This document shows, one piece after another, positions 7,247-14,220 of a DNA stretch of 14,220 bases. Source of the stretch: Gemmatimonadota bacterium (lineage in GTDB: Bacteria; Gemmatimonadota; Gemmatimonadetes; Gemmatimonadales; GWC2-71-9); the NCBI GenBank assembly GCA_029862935.1, contig JAOTWK010000044.1, positions 1 to 14,220 on the forward strand, written 5' to 3'. The number at the start of each line of letters is the position of its first letter. Position 1 is the first letter of the stretch. The notes under the pieces are model-generated. The model was not told the origin of the DNA. It made no database searches and saw only the letters and a list, made by a program, of their open reading frames with translations. The translations under genes and the position numbers were made by a program.

Positions 7247-8866
7247 GTGGGCTTATTAGCGAGCGTGGACTGGGTAGTCATCGGCTTGTATTTCGTGCTG
7301 GTGTTTGGCGTGGCGATCTGGGCCACGCTGCGCGAGCGGTCAACCCGTGGGACGTCACAGGACTACTTCCTGGCGGGACGCAATGTTGGCTGGTTCATCG
7401 TGGGTGGCTCGCTGTTCGCCTCCAATATCGGATCGGAGCACCTCGTTGGGTTGGCGGGAACCGGCGCCGCGAGTGGTGTGGCGGTTGGACAGTTCGAGAT
7501 TCTCGCCTCGCTGATACTCCTGATGCTCGGCTGGGTGTTCGTGCCGTTCTATCTGTCGAGCGGTGTCTTCACCATGCCGGAGTTTCTCGAACGACGATAC
7601 TCCGAGAGCGCTCGGTGGTACCTGGCGGTGATCTCCATTATCGGCTACGTGCTGACCAAGATCTCGGTGACGATCGCCGCTGGGGGCATCGTCTTCGAGG
7701 CAATCATGGGGATCGACTTCTGGACGGGTGCGCTGGTCGTCGTGGTGGTCACCGGCGTGTACACGATCTTCGGCGGTCTCCGCGCGGTGCTCTATACGGA
7801 CCTCCTGCAGATGTTCGTCCTGATCGGTGGCGCGCTTGCCGTGACCTTCCTGGGGCTCAATGCCCTGGGCGGGTGGAGTGCGATGACGGACACGGTGGGT
7901 CCCCAGTTCCTCAGTTTGTGGCAGCCAATGTCGGATCCGGATTTCCCCTGGACTGGTATTCTCTTTGGGGCGCCGATCCTCGGTGTCTGGTATTGGTGTA
8001 CCGACCAGTTCATTGTGCAGCGCGTGCTTGCGGCGCACAACCAGGATCACGCTCGGCGTGGGACAATCTTCGCGAGCTACCTGAAGCTGCTGCCGCTTTT
8101 CATTTTCGTGATTCCCGGTGTGATCGCCTACGCATTGTCGCAGCAGGACCGGTTGCAGCTCGCCACGCCCGACCAAGCGTTGCCCACGCTCATTGCGGTG
8201 CTGCTCCCGATCGGGGTGCGCGGGCTGGTCGTGGCCGGGCTGCTGGCGGCGCTCATGAGCTCGCTCTCGTCGGTGTTCAATTCCACTTCCACGTTGGTCA
8301 CGCTGGATGTCTACAAGAAGCTTCGCCCGCAGGCATCGGAACGACGGCTCGTGCTGGTGGGGCAAATCACCACCGGCATGCTCGTAGTCTTCGGCCTCTT
8401 GTGGATCCCATTCATGAAGCTGATCTCCGGGCAGCTCTATCAGTACTTGCAGAGCGTGCAGGCGTACATCTCACCGCCGATTGCGGCGGTATTCCTGATT
8501 GGCGTGCTGTGGCGGCGGGTCAACGCGAATGGCGCGATCGCGGCTCTGATCACGGGATTCGTGTTGGGCATGGGACGGCTTGTGGTGGAGATCATCCAGC
8601 CGCTCCAGAAGGGGGTCCTGGAGGTTTATGCTGACATCAACTTCCTGCACTTCGCCATCGTGCTGTTTGTGATCTGCACGGCGGTACTGATCGCGGTCAG
8701 CCTTGTGACGCCACCGCCGCCCGCCGAGAAGGTGGCCGGCCTGACGTTTGCGACGACGGAGCCACCGGCTGAGGGAGAAACCGACTCCCGCTGGCGCCGC
8801 AGGGACCTGATACTGAGCCTGTTTGTGGTGGTCAGTGTCGGATTGGTGTGGATCTACTTCTCATGA
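7247..8866 (+). CDS. Sodium:glucose-type symporter of the SSS family (SGLT1-like)
   Basis: This ~539-aa polytopic inner-membrane protein (solute:sodium symporter family, Pfam SSF) couples Na+ entry to sugar uptake. It resembles animal SGLT1 throughout: ASNIGSEHLVGLAGTGAASG, LGWVFVPFY, WYWCTDQFIVQR, SYLKLLPLF and LMSSLSSVFNS. Residues aligned with SGLT1 sugar contacts are kept: His65 (SGLT1 His83; Gln69 in Vibrio vSGLT), Glu84, Tyr249-Trp250, Lys280 and Gln402. The Na2-site region A335-L-M-S338-S339 and Asp185 (LYTDLLQ) are also present. The length suits the 14-TM bacterial form: a soluble stretch at about 470-505 (PPPPAEK, then EGETDSRWRRRD) precedes a last helix. GTG at 7247 is preferred because AGAGG lies 5 nt upstream; GTG at 7241 (two more residues) has no spacer from that site. 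It runs divergently from the ASPIC operon and converges on an amylase, which supports glucose or galactose as substrate. The exact sugar is inferred. Confidence 0.93.
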   Translation: MGLLASVDWVVIGLYFVLVFGVAIWATLRERSTRGTSQDYFLAGRNVGWFIVGGSLFASNIGSEHLVGLAGTGAASGVAVGQFEILASLILLMLGWVFVPFYLSSGVFTMPEFLERRYSESARWYLAVISIIGYVLTKISVTIAAGGIVFEAIMGIDFWTGALVVVVVTGVYTIFGGLRAVLYTDLLQMFVLIGGALAVTFLGLNALGGWSAMTDTVGPQFLSLWQPMSDPDFPWTGILFGAPILGVWYWCTDQFIVQRVLAAHNQDHARRGTIFASYLKLLPLFIFVIPGVIAYALSQQDRLQLATPDQALPTLIAVLLPIGVRGLVVAGLLAALMSSLSSVFNSTSTLVTLDVYKKLRPQASERRLVLVGQITTGMLVVFGLLWIPFMKLISGQLYQYLQSVQAYISPPIAAVFLIGVLWRRVNANGAIAALITGFVLGMGRLVVEIIQPLQKGVLEVYADINFLHFAIVLFVICTAVLIAVSLVTPPPPAEKVAGLTFATTEPPAEGETDSRWRRRDLILSLFVVVSVGLVWIYFS

Positions 8867-8868
8867 GA

Positions 8869-8946
8869 ATTGCGGATTTTAGATTACGGAATGCAGATGG
8901 GCGCTTGATCTCAACCAACTCCAATCGCCAATCTGCAATCTGCAAT
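8869..8946. repeat. Imperfect inverted repeat built of degenerate GATTGCA-type heptads between convergent genes; possible bidirectional terminator
   Basis: The left arm (8869-8900) and right arm (8915-8946) are 32 bp each around a 14-nt loop, with about 23 of 32 positions complementary by hand alignment. Read outward-in, each arm is a run of 7-bp units: + strand GATTTTA, GATTACG, GAATGCA, and minus strand GATTGCA, GATTGCA, GATTGGC, GATTGGA. The structure begins 3 nt after the symporter TGA and ends 10 nt before the amylase TAA, so it fills the intergenic gap. A role as a two-way transcription terminator or mRNA 3' stabiliser fits the position. There is no clear terminal U-tract, so Rho-independent action is uncertain. 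Confidence 0.6.
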
Positions 8947-8956
8947 CGCGACCACG

Positions 8957-10600
8957 TTACCGCCCGACTTCGGTAAGCCCGAACACGTAGCTCTCCAGCG
9001 ATCCGAGCGATCGCAGCGGGACGTAGCTGTCGATCCGCCCGTCTCCTCGCACCGTGAGGGACGCGCCCTGTGGGCCGCCTAGCAGGTTCTGCGCGTCATA
9101 TCGGCCTGCCGGAAGTACTCGGGTCTCCGACGAGAGCCTGACGCTCGAGAGCGGTGTCGTCCCCAGGTTGGCCACCACGAGTACCGAGCGATTCCCCTCG
9201 CGCCTGACGTACGCCGCCGCAGCATTCGTGCTCGCCGAGAGCGACACCAGCGCACCGTTCGCAAGCGCCGGGTGCTCCGCCCGTAGGTGGATGAGGCGGC
9301 GGTACAGACTGAGCAGGGAGTTGGGGTCGGCGTCCTGCACTTCGACGTTCGCCGTGAGCGAATCCTGCTGCAGCGGCTCCCACACGAGACCGTCGGTGAA
9401 CCCGACGGCGGGGCCGCGAGTCCAGTGCATCGGTGTGCGCAGCCGGGGGTCCGGCTTGTCGCCGCTCATCCCGATCTCCTCGCCGTAATAGACGAACGGG
9501 AGACCGGGAAGTGTGAGTAGTAGGGTGGCTGCCACCTTTGCGCGTGCCACGTCGCCGCCCAGTGCGGTGACGGTGCGTGTTTGATCGTGGTTGCGGAGGA
9601 ACGGTGCCCAGCGCTCGGCCGGCAGCTCACGCTGCAACCGGAGGAAGGGTTGGAGCAGCGTCCTCGCCGAGCCCTCACGCACCGACTCGATGATAGCATC
9701 CGAGGCCTCGAAGGCGAAGTACGCGTCCAGCTGATCCGGGTAATACGAGAGCATGGCACCGGTGCTGTCCCACACCTCGCCCACGGTGTACGCGTCGGGC
9801 GCAACGCGTCGGACGTGCCCTGCCAACTCTCGAAGAACCGCATGTGTGAGGGGTGCATGCTGGACCACTCTGCCGCTCTCCTCTTCGGTCAAGAAACTGA
9901 CCGCGTCGAGGCGAAACCCATCGACTCCTAGCTCTTTCAGCCAGAAGGTGGCGATCTCCTTTGCCTCATCGCGCACGGCAGGCGTCTCGTAGTTCAGATC
10001 CGGCATGCCGTGCCAGAAGAATCCGTAGTAGTACTCGTCACGCACGATCGACCGGTGCCAGTTGTCGCCGCCCCACGGATTCTTGACGCCCGGGTGCGAT
10101 GGCAGCCAAATGAACCAGTCGCGGTAGGGCGAGTCGACATTGTGCAGCGCGTCTTGGAAGTGGGGGTGTTCACTGGAAACATGGTTGAGCACGAGGTCGA
10201 CCAACACACGAATCCCGCGTCGATGTGCCTCGAGCACGAGCAGTCTGAAATCCTCGTTGGTCCCGTACTCGCGGTCGATGCGGTAGTAATCGGTCACATC
10301 GTACCCGTGGTAGCTCGGTGACTGAGCGATCGGCATGAGCCAGATGCAGGTGGCGCCGAGGTCGCGCCGCGATGTCGGATCGCCGTCATTGATGTAATCG
10401 AGCTTTTGGATGAGCCCCCTGAGATCGCCAACGCCGTCGCCATCGCTGTCGTAGAACGAGCGCACGAAGATCTCGTAGCAGACGGCGCCACGGGTCCATG
10501 CCGGAGCTGAGAAGGCCTCACGCTGCTGGCCTTGGAGCGCGGATGGTTCACCGAAGAGCACCAACGGAAACACCAGTGCGAGCATGCGGGGCATTCTCAT
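8957..10600 (-). CDS. Secreted GH13 alpha-amylase-type glycoside hydrolase (GH13_36-like)
   Basis: This 547-aa product starts at ATG 10600, chosen because GGAGG lies 10 nt upstream and a signal peptide follows at once (MPRMLALVFPLVLFG, predicted cleavage near LQG). An upstream ATG at 10654 would place non-signal sequence first. All GH13 conserved regions are present, numbered from ATG 10600: calcium loop DSDGDGVGDL (51-60), region I DLVLNH (135-140), region V MPDLN (199-203), region II GFRLDAV with nucleophile Asp232, region III GEVW with acid/base Glu275, and region IV RNHDQTR with Asp339. MPDLN in region V is the recognised signature of subfamily GH13_36, intermediate between oligo-1,6-glucosidases and neopullulanases. 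PFVYYGEEIGM and DPRLRTPMHW are also typical. It should hydrolyse alpha-1,4 (and perhaps alpha-1,6) glucans outside the cytoplasm. It lies beside a glucose-type symporter and opposite a debranching-like lipoprotein, which supports maltodextrin use. Confidence 0.95.
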   Translation of the reverse strand: MRMPRMLALVFPLVLFGEPSALQGQQREAFSAPAWTRGAVCYEIFVRSFYDSDGDGVGDLRGLIQKLDYINDGDPTSRRDLGATCIWLMPIAQSPSYHGYDVTDYYRIDREYGTNEDFRLLVLEAHRRGIRVLVDLVLNHVSSEHPHFQDALHNVDSPYRDWFIWLPSHPGVKNPWGGDNWHRSIVRDEYYYGFFWHGMPDLNYETPAVRDEAKEIATFWLKELGVDGFRLDAVSFLTEEESGRVVQHAPLTHAVLRELAGHVRRVAPDAYTVGEVWDSTGAMLSYYPDQLDAYFAFEASDAIIESVREGSARTLLQPFLRLQRELPAERWAPFLRNHDQTRTVTALGGDVARAKVAATLLLTLPGLPFVYYGEEIGMSGDKPDPRLRTPMHWTRGPAVGFTDGLVWEPLQQDSLTANVEVQDADPNSLLSLYRRLIHLRAEHPALANGALVSLSASTNAAAAYVRREGNRSVLVVANLGTTPLSSVRLSSETRVLPAGRYDAQNLLGGPQGASLTVRGDGRIDSYVPLRSLGSLESYVFGLTEVGR

Positions 10601-10610
10601 GCAAAACCGA

Positions 10611-10615
10611 CCTCC
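10611..10615 (-). promoter_or_regulatory. Ribosome binding site deciding the amylase start
   Basis: GGAGG on the minus strand is followed by 10 nt and then ATG at 10600. It supports this start over the in-frame ATG at 10654. Confidence 0.55.
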
Positions 10616-10636
10616 GTTGGCGGGCAACGTAGCCGG

Positions 10637-10664
10637 GGGCCGGCTGCTGAACAAGCGGGCCGGC
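10637..10664. repeat. Paired GGGCCGGC octamers in the divergent intergenic region
   Basis: Identical octamers lie at 10637-10644 and 10657-10664, exactly 20 bp (about two helical turns) apart. Each contains the palindrome GCCGGC. The pair sits just upstream of the amylase start in the 160-bp gap between divergent genes. It could be an operator pair or the stem of a 5'-UTR hairpin, or chance in GC-rich DNA. No strong sigma70 promoter was recognised nearby; TGTAAT on the minus strand (10708-10713) is the best -10-like hexamer but lacks a -35. Confidence 0.3.
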
Positions 10665-10760
10665 GGATGCCTACGAATACATCGCGGAGCCCGCGCTCGC
10701 TGCGTACATTACAGCTTCCGGCCGCCTTCTTCCTCTGACTACAGCCCGGATGGTTCGCCG

Positions 10761-13268
10761 ATGCACGTGCCCGCATCTCTCCTCGTCGTGCTGTTCCTGC
10801 TGCAGGCATGTCAGGCGCCCCCACGGGCGGTGCAGTCCGCGGTTTTGGAATTCCCCGAAGCCGGCGTGGATGACCCGGCAGCCTACGAGGGGTACGCGAC
10901 CCGGTTCTTTCGGGATGCCCGCGGCAACACCTTGCAGATCTACCTCAATCAACGTGACGGTCGTGTCGTTCACGTTTGGGCAGACGCCGCAAACGAGAGC
11001 GCCGCGTTCACGGTTCGCGATGCGGAGGGGCGTGCCGCTCCGGTGACGTGGGGCGGTGCCGGGGTGGAAGCAGGATCGGATGGGCAATCCAGAACGATGC
11101 GGTACCAGCTCGCCGCAGACGTCGGCGCCCTCGATATCGGCTGGTTCCTGCTCGGGACCATGCGCCAGGAGCGGGATTTCCAGTATCTCGAGTGGCACAA
11201 GCGGCCGTGGGGCGATCCGTCGTTCATCTTGCCGGAGCTGACCGGACTCATCGAAAGCCTCGAGCGTCTACCGGCGGAAGAACAGACCGAGCACTTGGCG
11301 CTCCTCGGTGCCTTGAATGTCGAGGAACTACGCTCGCGGCTGGAGCCGCGCGTGAGCCTGACGGCAGACGACGCCGGTTGGAGCGTGCTGGTCGAGCACA
11401 CGAGCCTGGATGGTCGCAACCGACTCACACTCGAGCTTCACGGTGACGCGGATGCCTCGGCGGCCACGCTTGCGGCCGACAGAGTCGCGGTGCGCGCCAT
11501 CGACGGAGGGCGCATCGAGCTGGCGGTAGCCGTCACGACAAATTCGGAGGCCCTCACGCCGTTAGGCCGCGACCGGCTCTTCAACGCGGCGTTCGAGGAC
11601 TACTTCGCGCGGCAGCGGCGCACGGCGGACAGCCTGCGCCTGATGTTGACGGTGGAGCAGGCTGCACGGGATCCCTCACTCCTCGCGTTCCGACGCCTCG
11701 AGCGGCAGGTGCTCGGTCTCGAGCTGTTGAGTTCGGAACAAAAGCTCGTGGCGTCGATGCCGAACTACGCGACGTACTTCGGCCGCGACCAGATGATGTC
11801 GGCGCTCATGCTGGAGCCGATCTCGTCAGTGGACCTGCAGGAGCTCGTGATCGCGAGTGTGCTGCGCAAGCTCGCTCCGTCGGGTGCGGTGAGCCACGAG
11901 GAAGCGTTGGGCGGTCAGGCAATCAGGGAGAACGCTGCGGAATACAGTACCCGGGTCAATGCGTGGGTCGAGGCAAGCGCGAAGGACGCTGCACAGCAAA
12001 CCGAGCAGCTCGCGCGTGCGCGTGAGTTGCTCAAGGATCTGCAGGCGGTCCGCGAGAACTACCACATGATCGACGACGACTTCCAGTTGCCGGTGCTCGT
12101 CGATCGATACCTGTCGCGCTCGGACGTGACGGCCGAGAAAAAGCGTCGCTTCTTGAACGAGCCGGCTGGGTCTGGCCTGTCACGCCTCGAAGCGCTCGCA
12201 CGGAATCTTGCCTTCGTCGCCGAGCTTTCACGACCCTATGTCGACGACCCAACCGCGACCAAGCTCGTGAGCTTCTTCCACCGTGACGCATCGGGGTGGC
12301 TGCCCGGTAGTTGGCGCGACAGCCGCGCGGGATACGGCAACGGCCGGTTTGCGATGGATGTCAACGTCGTGTGGGTGCCCCGTGCACTCGAGTCCGTCGA
12401 ACGGATCCTCGAAAACGTGAGCGCGCTCGGCCTCTCTGTGGAAGGTGCGTTGTCGGGTGCCCCGATGGACGTTTCGCTGCTCGAAGCGTATCGGCGAGAC
12501 CCGGCGATGTTGCGCGCGGCGATCACAACGTGGCGCCGCGCCCGACGACACTTCAACGTGCGCGTGCACCCGATCGAGGTGCGACGCACGCTCGATGGTT
12601 GGTTCGAGTCCCTGCCGCCGTCCGAACGTGACTACTGGCGACCGCGGTTCGTGGCGGATACGGCTGAGGGACGCCCACTCTGGTTCTTGGCACTCGCTCT
12701 CGATGAGCAAGGCCGACCGATCCCGGCCGTGAATACCGACCCAGCGACCGATCTCTTCATTGGGAATTACACGGCGGATATCGTCGAGGGGACAGTCGAC
12801 CCGAGTCTCGTCTACCAGCTGGTCCGACCCATCATGCGTGCCTACCCGGCTGGATTGTTCGTCGAGGGCTTGGGACCCGTCGTCGTGAACGACGCCTTCG
12901 CGAGCACGGCGGTGCAGCAGCGCTTTCGCGAAGATCTCTATCACTCACCGCGCGTGGTCTGGGGCCGGGAAGTGAACCTGCTCCTCCTCGGTCTCGCTCG
13001 TCAGATCGACGCAGCCTACGACTCATCCGGGAGGCTGCGAGAAGAGAGTGACGGAACCCGCGCGTATGTGGAGGCGCTGCGCGATGCGCTCGACAGGACA
13101 CTCGAGGCGGTGGAGGCGTCCGGCCTCGGCCACAATGAGCTGTGGAGCTACCGCATCGATGGCGACGCACTCCGCCCGGCACGCTACGGGACGAGCTCCG
13201 ACATCCAACTCTGGAATGTGACTGACCTCGCCGTCGGGTTCTTGTTGGATCGATTGCCACCGCGGTGA
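10761..13268 (+). CDS. Lipoprotein with six-hairpin (alpha/alpha)6 glycosidase-like domain (debranching-enzyme-like)
   Basis: The frame is open further upstream, but ATG 10761 gives a clear lipoprotein signal: MHVPASLLVVLFLLQAC, with lipobox LQAC and Cys17. The upstream extension would run into the 5' end of the divergent amylase gene. The product is 835 aa. Residues about 45-260 are beta-rich (an N-terminal sandwich). From about 300 on, the sequence is helical with glycogen-debranching/GH63-like landmarks: YFGRDQMMSALML (339-351), GAVSHEEALGG (375-385), MIDDDFQLPVLV (436-447) and WLPGSWRDS, then GYGNGRFAMDVNVVWVPRAL (513-543). The last resembles the GWxDS...PIA..EVQGY segment of amylo-1,6-glucosidase domains. 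Candidate acids are Asp342, Glu380 and Asp520; the true catalytic pair cannot be assigned by eye. Likely role: trimming oligosaccharides at the outer membrane or in the periplasm, alongside the GH13 enzyme and the symporter. I do not recognise a specific GH family. A non-catalytic relative is possible. Confidence 0.7.
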   Translation: MHVPASLLVVLFLLQACQAPPRAVQSAVLEFPEAGVDDPAAYEGYATRFFRDARGNTLQIYLNQRDGRVVHVWADAANESAAFTVRDAEGRAAPVTWGGAGVEAGSDGQSRTMRYQLAADVGALDIGWFLLGTMRQERDFQYLEWHKRPWGDPSFILPELTGLIESLERLPAEEQTEHLALLGALNVEELRSRLEPRVSLTADDAGWSVLVEHTSLDGRNRLTLELHGDADASAATLAADRVAVRAIDGGRIELAVAVTTNSEALTPLGRDRLFNAAFEDYFARQRRTADSLRLMLTVEQAARDPSLLAFRRLERQVLGLELLSSEQKLVASMPNYATYFGRDQMMSALMLEPISSVDLQELVIASVLRKLAPSGAVSHEEALGGQAIRENAAEYSTRVNAWVEASAKDAAQQTEQLARARELLKDLQAVRENYHMIDDDFQLPVLVDRYLSRSDVTAEKKRRFLNEPAGSGLSRLEALARNLAFVAELSRPYVDDPTATKLVSFFHRDASGWLPGSWRDSRAGYGNGRFAMDVNVVWVPRALESVERILENVSALGLSVEGALSGAPMDVSLLEAYRRDPAMLRAAITTWRRARRHFNVRVHPIEVRRTLDGWFESLPPSERDYWRPRFVADTAEGRPLWFLALALDEQGRPIPAVNTDPATDLFIGNYTADIVEGTVDPSLVYQLVRPIMRAYPAGLFVEGLGPVVVNDAFASTAVQQRFREDLYHSPRVVWGREVNLLLLGLARQIDAAYDSSGRLREESDGTRAYVEALRDALDRTLEAVEASGLGHNELWSYRIDGDALRPARYGTSSDIQLWNVTDLAVGFLLDRLPPR

Positions 13269-13343
13269 ATGACGGGAGTCTCTGGGACCGCGTAGCGGAA
13301 GAGGCATTCCAACCGGAAGATTGTCGGTACGCTAACCACCTTG

Positions 13344-13370
13344 GGCATCCCAGGCTTCTTGCGAGATGCC
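13344..13370. terminator. Weak hairpin between convergent genes
   Basis: GGCATC (13344-13349) and GATGCC (13365-13370) form a 6-bp stem with a 15-nt loop, extendable by wobble pairs. It lies in the ~100-bp gap between two convergent genes and touches the stop codon of the minus-strand gene. No T-tract follows on either strand. The rest of the gap (13269-13343) shows nothing recognisable. Confidence 0.25.
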
Positions 13371-14220
13371 TAGAATTGGACCACCAATGTGTCCAACAGT
13401 GAGGTGTGTGCAAACTGGATCTGAGTCCTGTACACCTCTCCTGCGCTTTCCACCGACCAGCCGGAGGATAATTCACTCCGATTGTGAACGACTGCAACGG
13501 GTCTGAAGGCAGATACGACTTCCGTCTTATTCAAGTGTCCGGCAAATGCTTTCAGTACCACCAGCAGGCTGTTGCTCCGTCGGTTGTACTCGCTTTCCAC
13601 TAGTATCCCTTCGGTCGAGGCGAGGTAAGGTGCTTCAATCTCCCCGAGTTCTACTTCGATCGTTGTGGCGGCCATCCCTGATCCCGGAAGCACGGCCGAG
13701 GATGACGGCCTTCCATCGATCAGCAATCGCCTGATTGTGGGACCGGCCCCGCGCACCAGAACCTGCGCACGGTTTCCGCCTACCGTCAGTCCATACTCGA
13801 TTTGCTGAGTGTTCTCGGGTACGAACGGCTCGACAGCAATATTCCACTCGTTTTCCCGGACGCCAAACAGCCTGTAGAGCGCATACTGGTACCAGGCGGC
13901 CGCCCATGTGAACTGGGGCTTGTCCAGCTGCCCATACGCCTCGTGGTCCTCTGAGTTAGCGTTGCGGAATTCATACATGGCCGGCTGGCCGTTCGGGCTC
14001 TTCATTACGCCTTCGAGCGTCATGACATTCTTGATGAATTCGAGTGCCTCTGGTTTCTTCCCCACGGCCATCAGGGCCAGCGCGTACCAGGCATTGCCGT
14101 GCGGCCACACCCCTCCATTGAAGTAGTAGTATTTGTCGCCCGCTTCCCCTCCCGAGAACTCGTATTCCTCGATGCGTTCATGGAAATCCATGGGATACGC
14201 ATTGTACAGCCCGACTTGCT
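13370..14220 (-). CDS. Six-hairpin glycoside hydrolase/phosphorylase-like protein, C-terminal part (5' end outside window)
   Basis: The frame stays open through the right edge (residues QVGLYNAYP precede the first internal Met at 14191), so the 282 residues seen are the C-terminus of a longer enzyme. YYYFNGGVWPHGNAWYALALM is a typical late (alpha/alpha)6-barrel helix-loop motif of GH94-like phosphorylases and related amylo-glucosidase or GH36/GH78-like enzymes. FTWAAAWYQYALYRLFGVRENEWNIAVEPFVP follows, as in the last barrel helix, and then a beta-sandwich tail (VLVRGAGPTIRRLLIDGRP). The catalytic residues would lie upstream, outside the window. The stop is TAG at 13370-13372. Hand-counted GC samples are about 40-58%, against 68% in a sample from the neighbouring lipoprotein gene, and the codons are less GC-biased. 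That hints at a different origin. Function is probably cleavage or phosphorolysis of an oligosaccharide; the family cannot be fixed from this fragment. Confidence 0.75.
   Translation of the reverse strand, partial: QVGLYNAYPMDFHERIEEYEFSGGEAGDKYYYFNGGVWPHGNAWYALALMAVGKKPEALEFIKNVMTLEGVMKSPNGQPAMYEFRNANSEDHEAYGQLDKPQFTWAAAWYQYALYRLFGVRENEWNIAVEPFVPENTQQIEYGLTVGGNRAQVLVRGAGPTIRRLLIDGRPSSSAVLPGSGMAATTIEVELGEIEAPYLASTEGILVESEYNRRSNSLLVVLKAFAGHLNKTEVVSAFRPVAVVHNRSELSSGWSVESAGEVYRTQIQFAHTSLLDTLVVQF

Noticed and set aside
7355..8365. Minus-strand open frame of 336 codons opposite the symporter
   Set aside because: Composition is dominated by His/Glu/Arg/Gln, as expected from antisense to a hydrophobic protein; no ribosome site or recognisable domain.
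7003..8634. Long + strand open frame (543 codons) overlapping the symporter in another frame
   Set aside because: The translation is rich in Arg/Gly/Cys/His with no family features, while the overlapping frame is a clear SSS symporter. It is a GC-rich shadow.
8915..8946. CRISPR-like or tandem repeat array
   Set aside because: Units are 7 bp, degenerate and without spacers; the pattern is a heptad array forming an inverted repeat, not CRISPR.
10584..10760. N-terminal extension of the debranching-like lipoprotein
   Set aside because: It would put ~59 residues before a clean lipoprotein signal and overlap the divergent amylase start; ATG 10761 fits better.

Overview
The window is a dense, GC-rich stretch (60-bp samples counted by hand run from about 57 to 68% GC). 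It comes from a Gram-negative-type heterotroph. The evidence is two lipoprotein signal peptides, several secreted FG-GAP/ASPIC (UnbV-type) proteins and extracytoplasmic glycan enzymes next to a sugar:Na+ symporter. This mix resembles free-living Gemmatimonadota, Acidobacteriota or Rhodothermota-like bacteria. That assignment is inference: no rRNA, tRNA or marker gene is present.

Left half (1-7025). The 3' end of a large FG-GAP/VCBS protein on the + strand converges on, and overlaps by 4 bp, a three-gene minus-strand operon. Read in transcription order, the operon encodes: (a) a ~1160-aa lipoprotein with TPRs, an FG-GAP propeller, an ASPIC/UnbV domain and a large C-terminal domain; (b) a 608-aa membrane-anchored FG-GAP protein ending in an ASPIC/UnbV domain; (c) a 270-aa integral membrane protein of the NqrB/RnfD superfamily, resembling UnbU. 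The genes overlap (29 bp and 4 bp), so translation is probably coupled. UnbV and UnbU are best known as neighbouring genes in enediyne antibiotic clusters. Here they form a unit with no enediyne polyketide synthase in view, and this is the most interesting system in the window.

Right half (7026-14220). This looks like an alpha-glucan or glucoside utilisation locus. A symporter closely resembling animal SGLT1 diverges from the ASPIC operon. It converges on a secreted GH13 alpha-amylase-type enzyme carrying the MPDLN signature of subfamily GH13_36. Divergent from the amylase is an 835-aa lipoprotein with hallmarks of a six-hairpin (alpha/alpha)6 debranching-enzyme-like glycosidase. At the right edge, convergent with it, is the C-terminal part of another six-hairpin glycoside hydrolase or phosphorylase. 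The likely flow is extracellular cleavage by the GH13 enzyme, trimming by the surface or periplasmic six-hairpin enzyme(s), and Na+-driven uptake of the released sugar.

Non-coding DNA is sparse: four gaps of about 90-215 bp. The 90-bp gap between the convergent symporter and amylase genes is almost wholly a large imperfect inverted repeat whose arms are degenerate heptads of the GATTGCA type. The amylase/debranching-like divergent gap holds two GGGCCGGC octamers exactly 20 bp apart. No tRNA, rRNA, CRISPR array, insertion sequence or integrase was seen.
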